A stretch of 64,000 bases of DNA from assembly GCA_039000515.1 (NCBI GenBank), contig JBCFYV010002352.1, positions 1 to 64,000 on the forward strand, in the 5' to 3' direction. The translations under genes were made by a program, and so were the position numbers. Position 1 is the stretch's first letter; each line of letters begins with the position of its first letter. The notes under the pieces were generated by a model. The model saw only the letters and a list, made by a program, of their open reading frames with translations, was not told the origin of the DNA and ran no database searches. Below are positions 21,894 through 33,700 of this stretch, one piece after another. Origin of the DNA: Timema cristinae (lineage: Eukaryota > Arthropoda > Insecta > Phasmatodea > Timematidae).

Positions 21894-24800
21894 TGCGCCA
21901 CCCCTGCTCTTGCAGAAGTGAGCGTTTCAGGACTAATATTTATTTTGGAAATTTTGTGTTTTTATAAATCACATCGGCCATGGCTCCGCCACTGGGGAAA
22001 GAAAACCGGATTTCTTCCAAAATCCGAGGTGTACACCTCAAAAGGGAAAGGGAAACCCTAAAGGGGGCTGGACCGGAGAAATACTGCACCCCCCAATGCC
22101 ACGGTTATCCGTGGGGGGCTCTCTGTCAAAAAGTTAAAATGGGGTCCACTTTTCCTTTTTCCCTATGACCCACCCTTATGGACCAAGCCCCCTTAGATCA
22201 GGGAAAGGAAGAAGTAGGCGAAAATTTAAGGGCTTGAAGTGGGGGAAAAAAAACCAACCCCAAATGTATAACCCGGGGAAACACTGCCCCCCTCCATTAA
22301 ATTTAAGTTAAATATTCCCCAGAGATTGTTGAAAAATAAGTTCCCTTGCGACGGTCAATCTACCACGCGTTATTTCAATTTCTGTTAGCAGTGGAAAAGG
22401 GGAAAACAAATTTAACTTATTTGGGAAAACCCTGTTTTTTTAACTTTGTGTATTGGAAAAACCCTTCAGGGTTTTGGCCCATACATTTCCGGGTATCCAG
22501 TTGGGTCTACTTGAAAAAGGTTAGGGATAGACCTTAAATCCTGGGTAAATAAGAGGGAAGACAAGACTTAGAAATTTTGTGCACAGATTTCTTTACCTGA
22601 TAAAGTCGTTTAAATTTTGTTTTCTGTCGATCTCCGAACGGGGGGAATTTTAAAAATCTTGAGCTCTCGAAAAAAAATGTAAGTAATTCTAGAAAATGTG
22701 TCCCCCCTGACTCGTAGCATTTTGTGTTCTCTTCAAACCGAGTACTATTTCTGGCTATAACACTCGCTTCGAGCTTTGAAGGTCTTTACAGGCCAGGGAG
22801 AATATTTAGAAGCCCCCCCGGGGAGGTGTTTTTGGAAAACGCCTTTGGGGAAGGTAAACCCTCTTCTTCTAGTTTGGCCCCGAACAATATAGGCCCCCTC
22901 CTCACAAATATAGGGCTAATTTAGATTTTAAGAGCAACCCTCCTCCCCCAGATGGGTCAAGGTTAATTTTCAAGTGCCGTCATCGGGGCACTTTCAGCGC
23001 CAGTGTCCCTTGAAACTTGTAACGCGCAGTTTTTAGTGGGGTGCCACTGCGCGTCTCAAAGAGGAAACCCCCCCCCCTTCACTTGGTAAGATTACTTTTT
23101 GGTTCTAGTCGCGTACGCTTATGCTCTGTTTTTGTGCTCTTTTATCATTTTTAAATTCTTGAAAAGATTAGGAGTCTAGTTAATTGTAATCAAGAACTGG
23201 TGAAGAAAAAAAGTTTTTGTTAGGGAATGGAATTTTTTGGGACTGTTACTCGTATGGTTCATATCCATCAAAATTCGGGTTTTTTTCAGGTAAACAAAGG
23301 TTTGGTGGGGCGTCGACCCAAATAGAAGCCCTTTTTGGGTAAGTTTTTTGTGAAAAACTGGAACGTGTAAATATGTCTCGGAAAAACTGTATTTGAATTG
23401 CCCCCAGATTAAAATTCCATTTATTGGGGAAAAACGCCGTCCATGTTTGTTTAAATTTTGGGAAAACAGGGTTTGGTCATTCAGGAGTTTTTGCGGTACC
23501 CTGACGTCATTACTACAAGGCTAGGAGAATGTAATATTTTGGGCCCCAAACATTGTTGTAAGGACAACGTCCGGTTAGATCTGTCCATATCATGCCCCCC
23601 CCCCCCAAAATGGAGGGTTTCAGACAACTCATTCAGATCTTGAGTTAAAGGGGTGATCCGCCTTCCATTTCCCCTAAACCCAGCCCCAGCTTTTTTAATC
23701 CTAAAAAGGGGGAAAGGGCACAGACTATTTGAATTATCGCAAAATAAATAAAAAATTCAATCGACCCCCACCCTATGCCGATTAAATCTGCGTTTTTAAT
23801 ATCTGGGGAAGCTAAGGTATTTTTGCGTTATGATCTCAACGCCAGTTTTTTTGCATGTTCTTTACAACCTTTCCAAAAAGTAAACCTTTTTTGCCCCCAT
23901 GGGACATATATTTAACAAGTACTCCCTGGTTGTAGTATAAGGCAAGGCTTATCGCGTCCTCGGGCCATGTTTTTTTTTTGACCTGAAAAAAATAGTTTTT
24001 TAATTTCCTTGACGGGCATTTGTGTGATAAATGATTGTAAACCCAGACATGTCGTCCATCTTTATAGTGTGTTGCCTCGCTACGTAAGGTTGGATTAACC
24101 GTGAACCAGACAAAGTTGAGGGGCCCAAAACCCCCGATCAACTACTTGGTTATGTGATCTCTCTGGTAATTTACTTATTGACCCCGAGAGGATTTAAACC
24201 CATCGTAGAATCCCCCCTCCCAAAATTGGGAAAAGGGGCATGAATTTTTTCGGTAGTGGCGCCTATTACCCTCGTTTTTTCCCCAGTTTTCCTGACAAAG
24301 CCGCGCCCCTTTAATTCACTCAAAAAAAAAGGGGGCTACCTTCGTTTGGGGGGGAAACCCAATCTCAGCCTTTTTAAACCCTCAAGAAAAAAACCCTTTT
24401 CTCCCCAGAGGTTCCCTTTGGAAAAGCCAGATTTTTTTCAAGTCCTTTTTTGCTTTCATGGGAGACTTTTCTTTGGGCCCTGGGCAAGTTTGCCCCAAAA
24501 GATCCCCTGAAGGTGTTAGGCATTTTTTCCCTTTTGCCGGGCGGCGCCCTAAACGGATTCAGAACAAAAATTTAATAGTACTAGAGAAAAGAATGAATAG
24601 TTGTAATTTTTAGTCAAAGCGATTTGCCGACTACCTCGAACGAGAGATTCGATTTTTAAATGATAATTGGCTTCTTGCTTGGATGTGGGCGGCATCCCCC
24701 AAGAAACTTGGAAAATTTTGTGGGTGGGTTTGGGGGTTTACTCTTTTTTTAAGTTCACTACTCCTCCATTTCCCGGGGAAAAAAAAAATGTCACTGGTGA

Positions 24801-27100
24801 GCTTTAAATCGCGCGTTACTAAAGCCCGGGCCCCCTGAAAACCCCTGACAAATAATGAAAATTTCTTTTTTTAAAAAACCTTTCCCTGAGTCATTTTCTC
24901 TATTAATGACCCACCAACGAAAATGACCCCCGGGTGTAGAGACATTATAGAGGGTTTTCGAGAAGGAGAGAAGGTGGATCGTTTTTTTGGATTTTTTTAG
25001 GTTTTGTAGTATCTTACAAATGTTTGGGGAAAAGGGAAGAAAGAGGTTGTTTCCCATTGGGGGTGAGACAATTGTTGTTAAAGTTTTTTATAATTTCTGC
25101 TATTGGAGGGCACCCTAGGTTTTGAAGACAGTTCGAAAAATTTTCTAGGGATTTTCTTTGGCCCGGCCCTGTTAATAGTGGACGTAGCCCTGGGTTAGAG
25201 TTTTGCATTGATTGAAAAGGGCCCAAAAACCTACACAGAACTCCCGTAATTGGGCTGCATCGGCCGTGTGGCTCATTACCCTTGGGAAAAAGTCTTTGTG
25301 GATTTTTTGGCCCGACCCACCCGTCCACTTGGGAAATCCCCTGATTTTTGGTATTTAAATTGATGCTTTTTCCTAAATTTGTTTTTCTAATCCCTCTCGG
25401 GGTATGAAAGGCGGGCCACGACCTGTAAGTTTTTGTCAAAAGGATTTGGGGACTTTTTAGAGCCCCTCTTTGCCATAGTTTACGACAATGGTCAATCCCC
25501 CCCCCCCCCCCCTTAGCATGCACTATTTAGAGATATGGGTTTTTTGGATGGGGGAATTAGGCCCCACATCACAAACGACCCCAAATATCATCCCTGGCCC
25601 GAACCAAGTGTGAAAGGTTCAACAGGAAATTTATTTTTATTGCTCTAAACTGTTTTTCCACCATCAGGGTTCAGATAGGTGGGATCAGGAAGTAAGAGTT
25701 TTTAAATTTTAGCGGTTTTATTATAACTGCCTATCACGATTTCTATTATTTTCCTCCCCAGTTTTCCCTGTTTTTTTTAGGAAGAAGAGTTTTTTAATCA
25801 CCCCTTGTTAGCTGTATGGGACACCCCACCCCCTTTCTTTGACGAGAAATGACTTTTGTTCCCCACGCAGATAGGTGGTCCCCCCCCTCGCGCTTAGAAA
25901 GTTTGAAAAAGGCTTCAACGTAGAGTAGCAGCAAACCTATAACAAAGGTAGGATCCCCTGTTCCTTTAAGGTCGGAAAACACCGTTCCTCTGCAAAAGAG
26001 TTTTTTTTCCTCAGCTTTCCCCTATTTTTGAAAAAGATCCCCAGCGAAAAATGGTGTGAAAAAATGGCAGTGTGGTCCCATGGCTGAAATCGATCAGTTT
26101 GTTTTCTCAACCCAGGTCAGCGGGGGCGTCTGAAAGACCAGGAAGGGCGAGAATACTTTTTGGGGAAGAGCCCATGTTAAACCATCTTTAAAAAGTTGCC
26201 GGGTCCCTAACTAAATTGATTCCCAAAGAAGTCACTGGGCGTGACTTTGGTGGCCACCGGGTTTGTTGACTATCAAGCCACTACCTAGTTTAGGTTAAGT
26301 TTTAGGTTAAGTTTAGGTTGTTTAGTTTCACGTTTAATACCCTTTTTTTTAAATTTTGTCGTAATTTTTTTTGTTAAATTATGCATGCCTTTCGAAGCAT
26401 GTTGCCGTATTTTTGTTTATCATGTAATTAGAATTTAGGTTTTAAATGTTTTTGGGTTTAATCAATTCTCTAAATTTGGGGGCAATCTAACTGAAATGAA
26501 CTTTCGGCCATGAAGACATTTCAGTTGAACTTCCCCTAAAAAAATTATGTGGTCCAAAATTAAAGTAACGCTGGTGTGAAGCAATTGTTTTTGACAATAA
26601 AAAAGAGACCCCTTTTTTTAGCAAGGCCAGTGGGCGTTTTAAGTTAAAAAAGAATGCTCAGACATTGTGGAAAACTGTCCCCTGTGAAAACAATGACCTT
26701 TGGAATAAAATAAGTCAAATAGTGGGTTCCCGGGGATAGAAGCCCTTGATATGTATAATTAAGGACATGTTAAATCTTTGTGGTTTTTTTTGTTTTGTTT
26801 AGTGATCCTCTGAGGGGGAACTTTCCCGCTCCTGTTGAGCCACTCCCTTCCCATCCCCCTACATTGGAGAAAGGGTGGAAAAGGGATCCTGTTTTGAAGA
26901 CCCCAGGGTATTGGAAGCGCTCATGCCCACAGCCAGGTGCCTTTCGTCCCTGTAAAGAATGGTATCGGAGGGAAGAGACACCACCCGGGCCTACTGTAAA
27001 GAAGAGAACTAACCCCGTGTATCGGACTGTTTTAATTTTAAAAAAAGAAAAAGGTAGCAAAGATGAAACTATCACCCATCTGTCCCCCGGGGGCGAGATT
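21894..27100. other. interior between the direct repeats (possible decayed LTR-element body)
   Basis: About 5.2 kb, a plausible length for a gag-pol interior. The longest open frame is 169 codons on minus (25014-25523) and another of 101 codons lies at 26770-27075. Neither shows a reverse transcriptase, protease or integrase motif I can defend. A primer-binding site could not be recognised. A CCCCCGGGGGCGAG tract ends 3 bases before the second repeat, but it is not a clean polypurine tract. Confidence 0.3.
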
Positions 27101-28712
27101 TGTAACGTTGCTTTGAGATCACAAAGTTAAAAAGGAAGAAGCAAATATGAGTTAAAAAAACACCCAAGTCTACAACCACGAAAGAGTGGACAAAAAAACA
27201 AGACGATCACCAAAAACTGCCCCCGTTTCTTTGGTCCCCTCCCGTGTGTGAAGGTCCTCATCAAAACCCTCCCGGCCCCTTTACATTGTTTTTCGCCCCG
27301 AGTGGAAAAAAAGGCGAAACTGAAGATGTGGGGGTGTGGCGTGGGGGGGAGCGTGGCATTTTTTCAAAGGGTTTTCCCCCCATGGGAAGTGGTCAGACTG
27401 TGATCCAGTGGGGTGTTCCCAACGTCCACCCTCAATGGGCCTATTTGTTTTTTTTTTTCCACCAATCCCGCTGTTTTAGTGAATGTTCAACTAATGTGCC
27501 CCTTTTTTGGCTTCCCTATGTTTTTTTCCCCCTCCTCTCAAGAAAAATTCTTATAATCTGGGTTGTCGTTTTTGCCTTTAAACCGAAACTTCTTGTTTGC
27601 CCGGGGCCCCTTGGACAACACATCACGGGATGGGATTTTTCCCCCAAGGTATAAATTAAAATTTTCCCCCCCGTCAAACTCAAATTTATTTGTTTAAAAA
27701 AATTTTATTTAAAAAAATTTATTTTAAATAGACAAATGGGTTTTTTAGGTCTAAATTTTTTTTTGGGCCCCAGAAAACTTCTAAATTTTCCCCTTTCGAC
27801 TTTCATTGCCCTTTTTTCTGAAAATATTGTAAGAATGGCCAAAAGAAACGTAGTTTAAATATAAACGTAATGCTAATATATAATTTTTTTAAATATTCCC
27901 AGGGTTTTGCCCTTGGGGGCTTGTTGTCCCTTTGTTTGAAACTTGAGGGACCTTTTATATTTTTTTTTTTAAATTTACCTTACAAGGCGAATAGCCTGGA
28001 TTTAATTTGGCCTAAGAATAAATAAAAGTTAAAATTAAATTTTCCCCTTTTAGGGTAAGGCATTAAGTAAAAACGCAATGTTTTTTTAATATGAAGCCCC
28101 CCCCCACTGCGGTTGCCGCTGAGGCCTTTTAAAGGGGCCTTTTAAAGCTCCCGTATGGAATTAATTGTTAGAAAAGGTTGCTATGGAAAACAGCCGCCCA
28201 TATAGTTTTAGGGCAAAACCCCCCTTTTTTTTTTTTTATGAAATTTTTCTCTTGTAATATCTGGTGTCAACTTTTATATATATATATTAAATATATATAT
28301 ATATATATAGGTCACATATAATACATATAAAAATTATTGTTAAATATCTCAAATAAATAATTATATTAGATCGCAATTTTTTAATTTTTTACATCGCCCA
28401 ATTTTCAAAGAAATTTTTTGGGCCCGGGATAAAACCAAAAAAACTCTCGTACCGTTCCTTTTGAGTTTTAGGTATAAAAGTGGGGGGGTGATAAAAAAAA
28501 GGGGTTTTTTCAGGGCCGGCGATGAATTAAAAAATGGGTTTCCAAGTAAAAGGCCCCTATCAATAAATATGCGGTCCTAAACGTTTCCTTCTGCAATTAA
28601 TCTTTTTCCCCTTGTTGTTTTTTTCAATGCCCTATTACCTTATTTTTTTTTTTTAGGTTATTTTTTCACCTGCCCTTGCCCCCTTTTTGAGGAAAGGGGG
28701 TGTAACACAATG
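27101..28712 (+). repeat. long direct repeat, copy 2 (candidate 3' LTR)
   Basis: Same order of words as 20498-21893, starting TGTAACG and ending near GGAAAGGGGGTGTAACACA. It is about 200 bases longer, mostly through homopolymer and TA-repeat expansion (TA microsatellite near 28277-28310). No target-site duplication around the pair was seen. Confidence 0.6.
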
Positions 28713-31290
28713 TGAAATTGATGGGTGTTCCCACCTATCGGGAAGAATGTGGGAGATGACAGCACCCCCGCCATTACGCGAGGCCATCACAGGTCATTTT
28801 TGAAATGGCAAGCCATGAGTAGGAATGGGCACCCGAAAACGCCACTCAATTCCCGAAGACACTGATGTAAGCCCTTTGTTTCTCAGATCTTCACACCCAA
28901 TTTGCATCCCTGCTTGAGCAAAGCCCTACAATGGGAGAAGCCAAAAATTTGGGCATTTTGGGGTGAGCTTTTGCGGGAAAAGGTTTAAAAAACCAAATAA
29001 CGAGTAAAATTTTTGATTTGGGTTTAAGGGCTTGTAGAAGAGCCGAAAGCTATCCTGATCATGGGATGCAGCCCCTTGGCATTCAAAATCTAACCCAAAA
29101 ATCTAACCTTTTGGGCCCTTTGAAATTACACATTTAATTGACAGTGAAAAATTTTATTCCATAATCCTGTTAGATAACTTAAAAATTTACTTAGACCACT
29201 CCTCAGAAAAAGTTTTTACCTGACACTTTAAAATGTCATCCAAACAAAAAAACACTCAAAACCTGCCACTACTATTTTAATGAAAGCTTTGGGAAAAATG
29301 GGGGGGGGCCCCCAAAAACAAACCAAAAATGGGAGGGTGAAGGCCACTTGTATTTGGCCATACTGAGTGGGTTTAAAATCAATCTCCAAAATAAGCTGGG
29401 TCCCCAAATTTAGTTGTTTGGTAAGGCTGGAAAGATTGAAAAACACTGAAAAAAAGAACCTTGAAAATTTAAAAAGTATCAAAAAAACCGGTAAAGATGT
29501 GCTCAGGATTTTTTAATGAAGGTTTTTACTTGTCCCCGCTGAAAAACTCCAATACCGTGGGGATTTGTTAGTGTAGGGAAACCATTACCCCAAGAGGGTT
29601 TCCCCAGGTGGGGACAATTTGGTTTTAAAGAATAAAAACTGCTTTATTCCAATTTTTCCTCAAGCCTCCTTGGCTGCATCCCTCCCAAAGAAGTAGGAAT
29701 TTACTCGAGGGCCATAGAAAATTAACCGGAATTGCTCCCCTTTTCAGAACCTATCACTAACTTCCCCACACTTTTTTTGTCACATGGTAAACCTGCTTTT
29801 TAGACTGAAGCGATATTTTATTCTGAGCAGGCCCTACAAACCATCAAACCTTTTACCTGCTGAACATAGTTTTGGTTGGGAAAGATAGCATTCCCAATCC
29901 CAGAAGGGATATGGCTGGAATTCCAAGATTATGTCCCAATAGTGTGGGAAGGAAAGCCCCGAACCACTACTAGGGGTAACGGTATCCAGACTTGACCCCT
30001 TGATAAGAAAATATTCTAAAGGGGGTTCACCCCAACAATCTAGTTCGTGCCCAGTGCAACTAACGAAGAGTGGAAGTGGTACTCACCAGAGGAAGTTTGG
30101 TTTGAAATGTGCAAGGTACATTGACTCACCAATAAGGTAACGCTGGCCGCTGGTGTCAACTTCCTTCCATGATTCGAAGAAGTTGCACAATGACTTCCAA
30201 TGAACATTGCTACGAGCCTAGTGAAACTGACTACTGTTGACCACGTACAAGGTCCACAAGCTGATAGTTAAGCTTGGACAGACACTGAAAGGTATGTCCC
30301 TCCTAAATTTTGAAACGGACACTTTTCCTTTGATGCTGAGAGGAAATTTTTGACCATAGCGACCCCAAACCTTAGCAATACGTCCCCTCAAAAATGACAG
30401 TTTTTATGGTATATTGGTCATTTTTGAAGGGCCATTTAGAACTTTAGAATGAGGCCCACAACCAACCTGTACATTACGTGCTTTAAGGAACAGCTGATGA
30501 ATGGTCCCCCGCAGACGAGTGCTTTGGTTTTGTCCCTTTATACTGATGGAAACTTGAATTTTCTGGTTCTTCCTGTTGATAAGGGTTGAACCCCAATTGA
30601 ATGAGGTTAGGGTTGTTAGCTGGTATTTGGTTTTTTGGTGCAGTGAAACCTGGGTGCCAGGGAATATCAGTTACATAGTGGAGAGAGCAACCAATGGAAC
30701 TGAAATTAACCCTCTTCATTCCTGATCTTGAGTCCGCGAACCATGTCCGACGAGATGTTGTGATAAAAAATGGTACTTGAGGCGTCATCCAGGAATGTTT
30801 CCCGAAGCTTACAAGTGGGTGGCAAGAATTGGACGTAAAAAAGATAGGCTGAAAGGCCAACTAGGACCTCATCACCGCACGATATTTTTGCGAGCACTAA
30901 AGGCATAACGTCCTTCATACGCTGATCTTGTGGGAGCGTAGTGAGTTTCCAAGGAGAAGTCCTTTAAATTGGGTTAAAAATCCTTTGGGTTCCTGGCGCC
31001 AACCGGTGGAGCAAGAGATCTGTTTTTTTAAGACCTGGGTAGGCGACTGGACCAATGCCATCTAAGGAGCCAAGAAAACGTTTTTACGTCAGCTGCAAAT
31101 GGTTTTTCAGTTAAGTGCAAAATTGTTCGGAATCTGGCAAAATATGATTTTTGATGTCCTCAAGAACGAGATCAAAAAGTGGAAACTTCTGCATTCGAGA
31201 CTTTTTGGCGCCACGAAAAATTGCAACACACGAGAGCTACGCACACGATAACCTAAGAACACAAAAAGAAACTCAGGCTGTTATAACTTA
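28713..31290. other. GC-balanced block with coding-like minus-strand stretches
   Basis: Around 30090-30240 the minus strand reads openly (SWKEVDTSGQRYLIGESMY in one frame) and contains ATTG|GTGAGT, a consensus splice donor, at about 30136. At 30483-30918 two overlapping minus frames of 125 and 70 codons occur. I do not recognise the products. They could be exons of a host gene or part of a decayed element. Confidence 0.3.
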
Positions 31291-33577
31291 AACTATAGTT
31301 TTTTTTGGATTGAGGAAGTTATATTAGTAAATTTGATATATATTAGACAGGGATGGTAATAGGTTAATAATATGCTGTTAACTGTGGGTTTAAACCTCCC
31401 AGTTTTAACAAGCACACATCAAAAATATCATACATAATGATTAACAGATGAATACAAGAACTAATTAATATATCTAATAGTTTGTGGCTGGTAATTAACT
31501 CAGGGTGAATTTTATGTTGCTGGGAAAGCGCCCCAAACCTTCAGAAAAACTGCCCCCAGCCTGACCTATGTCCAAAGTACCTATCAGCAAGAACGACATA
31601 ATCACCCGCAGGCCCCACTTCAAAATGAAATGACTGAGCTATTTCTCTCTTGCTTCACCACGCAGTCTTCAAAGCGCTAGTTTGTCCCATTCAGCGCAAT
31701 TCCCCGCAAATTAACATCCCCCCCACCCCCCCCCCCCTTGTGGTCCCCGGGTTAAGACCCACCCTTGAATACGTCAGTTCTGCTAACTGTAATACCGTCC
31801 ATTTCATTTTGCTTCAACATGTTGTATTTTATATTATCAATTCTCGGAAAAGAACAACGTCCAACGTTTAATCCACATAAGCGAATAAGCTACTGGTACT
31901 AAGATGAGTGAGGTGTCGGTATCCTCCCCACACCTCGACGCAGATTGAACCTCAGCCTAGACCCTTATGAGGTATTTTTGATAGTAAAGAAACGGAGTAA
32001 AGTCCCTTTTTTTTTTGTGTTTTTTGTTTTTTATTTTTTTTTTTTTTTTTAACTAATGCCCATATAAGGCATAGTTTTTTTTTGATAGTTTTAAGTTGTT
32101 TTTTATTACTCTAGGTTTTCTTTGTTTATATGATATATTATTAAATGGTAGTGTTTCTGACTTGTTTTTTCCTAGTCCCCCATAAGGCAATAGTTTTTTT
32201 TGAAAGAGAGCTTAATGCCTCCTTAATATAACTTGGTCATACGATTTTTATTTACTAATTCAGTTGTATTCTGTCCCGGTCTGACTTCCTTTTTTTCTAA
32301 GGGTCGTTAAGACATAGTTTTATAATTATTAGGGAATTATAATACTCCCTAAATCGTTTTTTAATGGCCATGGTTTTTATGATAACTTAATGAAACGGAA
32401 ATAAGGTTATCTAAGACGCTTTATGTTTCAATGACCTAATTTTAAATCTGTGAACAGATAGAAGTCACTATTGGTTTTTTCTTTTTATAGTAAAACTTTT
32501 TAGGTACGCCAAACCTGTGAAAGCCCAATACGTTATTCATAGTAGTTGGCCCATGGAATAGGGGCCTTAGTTTCCGGTCCACTTCAGGCGGGTTTGTAAT
32601 AAGTTGATAACATATAATTTGCTTTGCACTAATGATTGTGTGGCCCAAGATTTGGTTTTGAAGTATAAAATACATTGAATGGATCCCAGGGCAGTACTAA
32701 TCAGTGAATAGACTGGCCTTAGTATCTTTTACAGCCTAGATTCCTGGTAAGCTAGTCATTTACTATTTTTAAAAATGGGTAGTTCCTCTTCTATGAGATT
32801 AATCTTATTGTGTTTTCGTAACTCTCCAAATGGAGTTAACTCCCTTCTAAGCTAAAGCACATTTAACTACCCAATCTTATTACGGTAACTCTTTAAAATT
32901 AGGACTTGACCACAATTTGATATTTGTTTTAACTATTATTTAACTATAGTTTTTTTATAATGTATATTTTTTTTTCTCAAGTCTAAGTCTCGTAGTCTCC
33001 GAGGCTAGCTGGTTGCCTAACTTATGGAATTAATTAATGTGCATTCTATTTATTTTTGCCACCTTGTTGAGGCAGACGCCCCTACGGACCAGAATGCACT
33101 GTAGTACTGGTTTGAAAGAGTTTAACTAATAACTCTCAACAATAGACCTCAACTTTACTTGTGTTGATTCTTAGCTCCCAGTTTGGGATGTTGTTAGTCC
33201 CTAATGATAAACTAGTTTTAATTCTCTATGTAAGGACGTTTACGATATATGACCTATTAAAAACCTTATAGAAAACTTATTAGTTTTGTTTTTAGATCTA
33301 AATAAACTAATTTGTTTTTAAACTTGTAAATTTATCTTAGCTTGCACCCTTTTCAGACCTTCCATATTTTGACCTTTATTTGTAAAAATGTAATTTGTCA
33401 CTTCCTTCTACATGAGATAGGGAAAGAAGCGAACGGTTTTCATACCATTAGAATACGATCCCAGCCTGGCATCTTTCCCCTTTACATTGTTCAAGAACAC
33501 AGGAAAATGGAAGAGAGACAAAATATAACAAAACTTAACAGCCTTCTGGCTGAATTATATAACGGTAAATATTTGTG
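31291..33577. other. AT-rich DNA with weak tandem structure
   Basis: Between about 32050 and 32400 three stretches begin with a similar ATAAGGCATAGTTTTTTTT-like word at roughly 120-base spacing, suggesting a very degenerate tandem repeat. The 91-codon frame at 33342-33617 runs into a TA microsatellite and is not credible. Confidence 0.4.
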
Positions 33578-33578
33578 G

Positions 33579-33623
<45 letters not shown>

Positions 33624-33636
33624 TTATATAATATAA

Positions 33637-33674
<38 letters not shown>

Positions 33675-33700
33675 ATATATATATAATATTATATATTTTT
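33578..33700. repeat. TA microsatellite
   Basis: About 120 bases of almost pure TA/AT dinucleotide repeat with occasional TTA interruptions. Confidence 0.95.

Noticed and set aside
25014..25523. 169-codon minus frame, the longest in the window, with FLGxF and LRPLLTG words reminiscent of Gypsy polymerases
   Set aside because: The similarity is limited to a few residues, and no catalytic or neighbouring RT motif follows. Low-complexity runs inflate the frame.
26284..26330. Repeated TTTAGGTTAAG words suggesting an insect-type TTAGG telomere
   Set aside because: Only about four irregular units with a period other than five. TTAGGTT-like words are common in insect genomes.
33582..33617. IYIYIYIYI peptide at the end of a 91-codon frame
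   Set aside because: It is the translation of the TA microsatellite.
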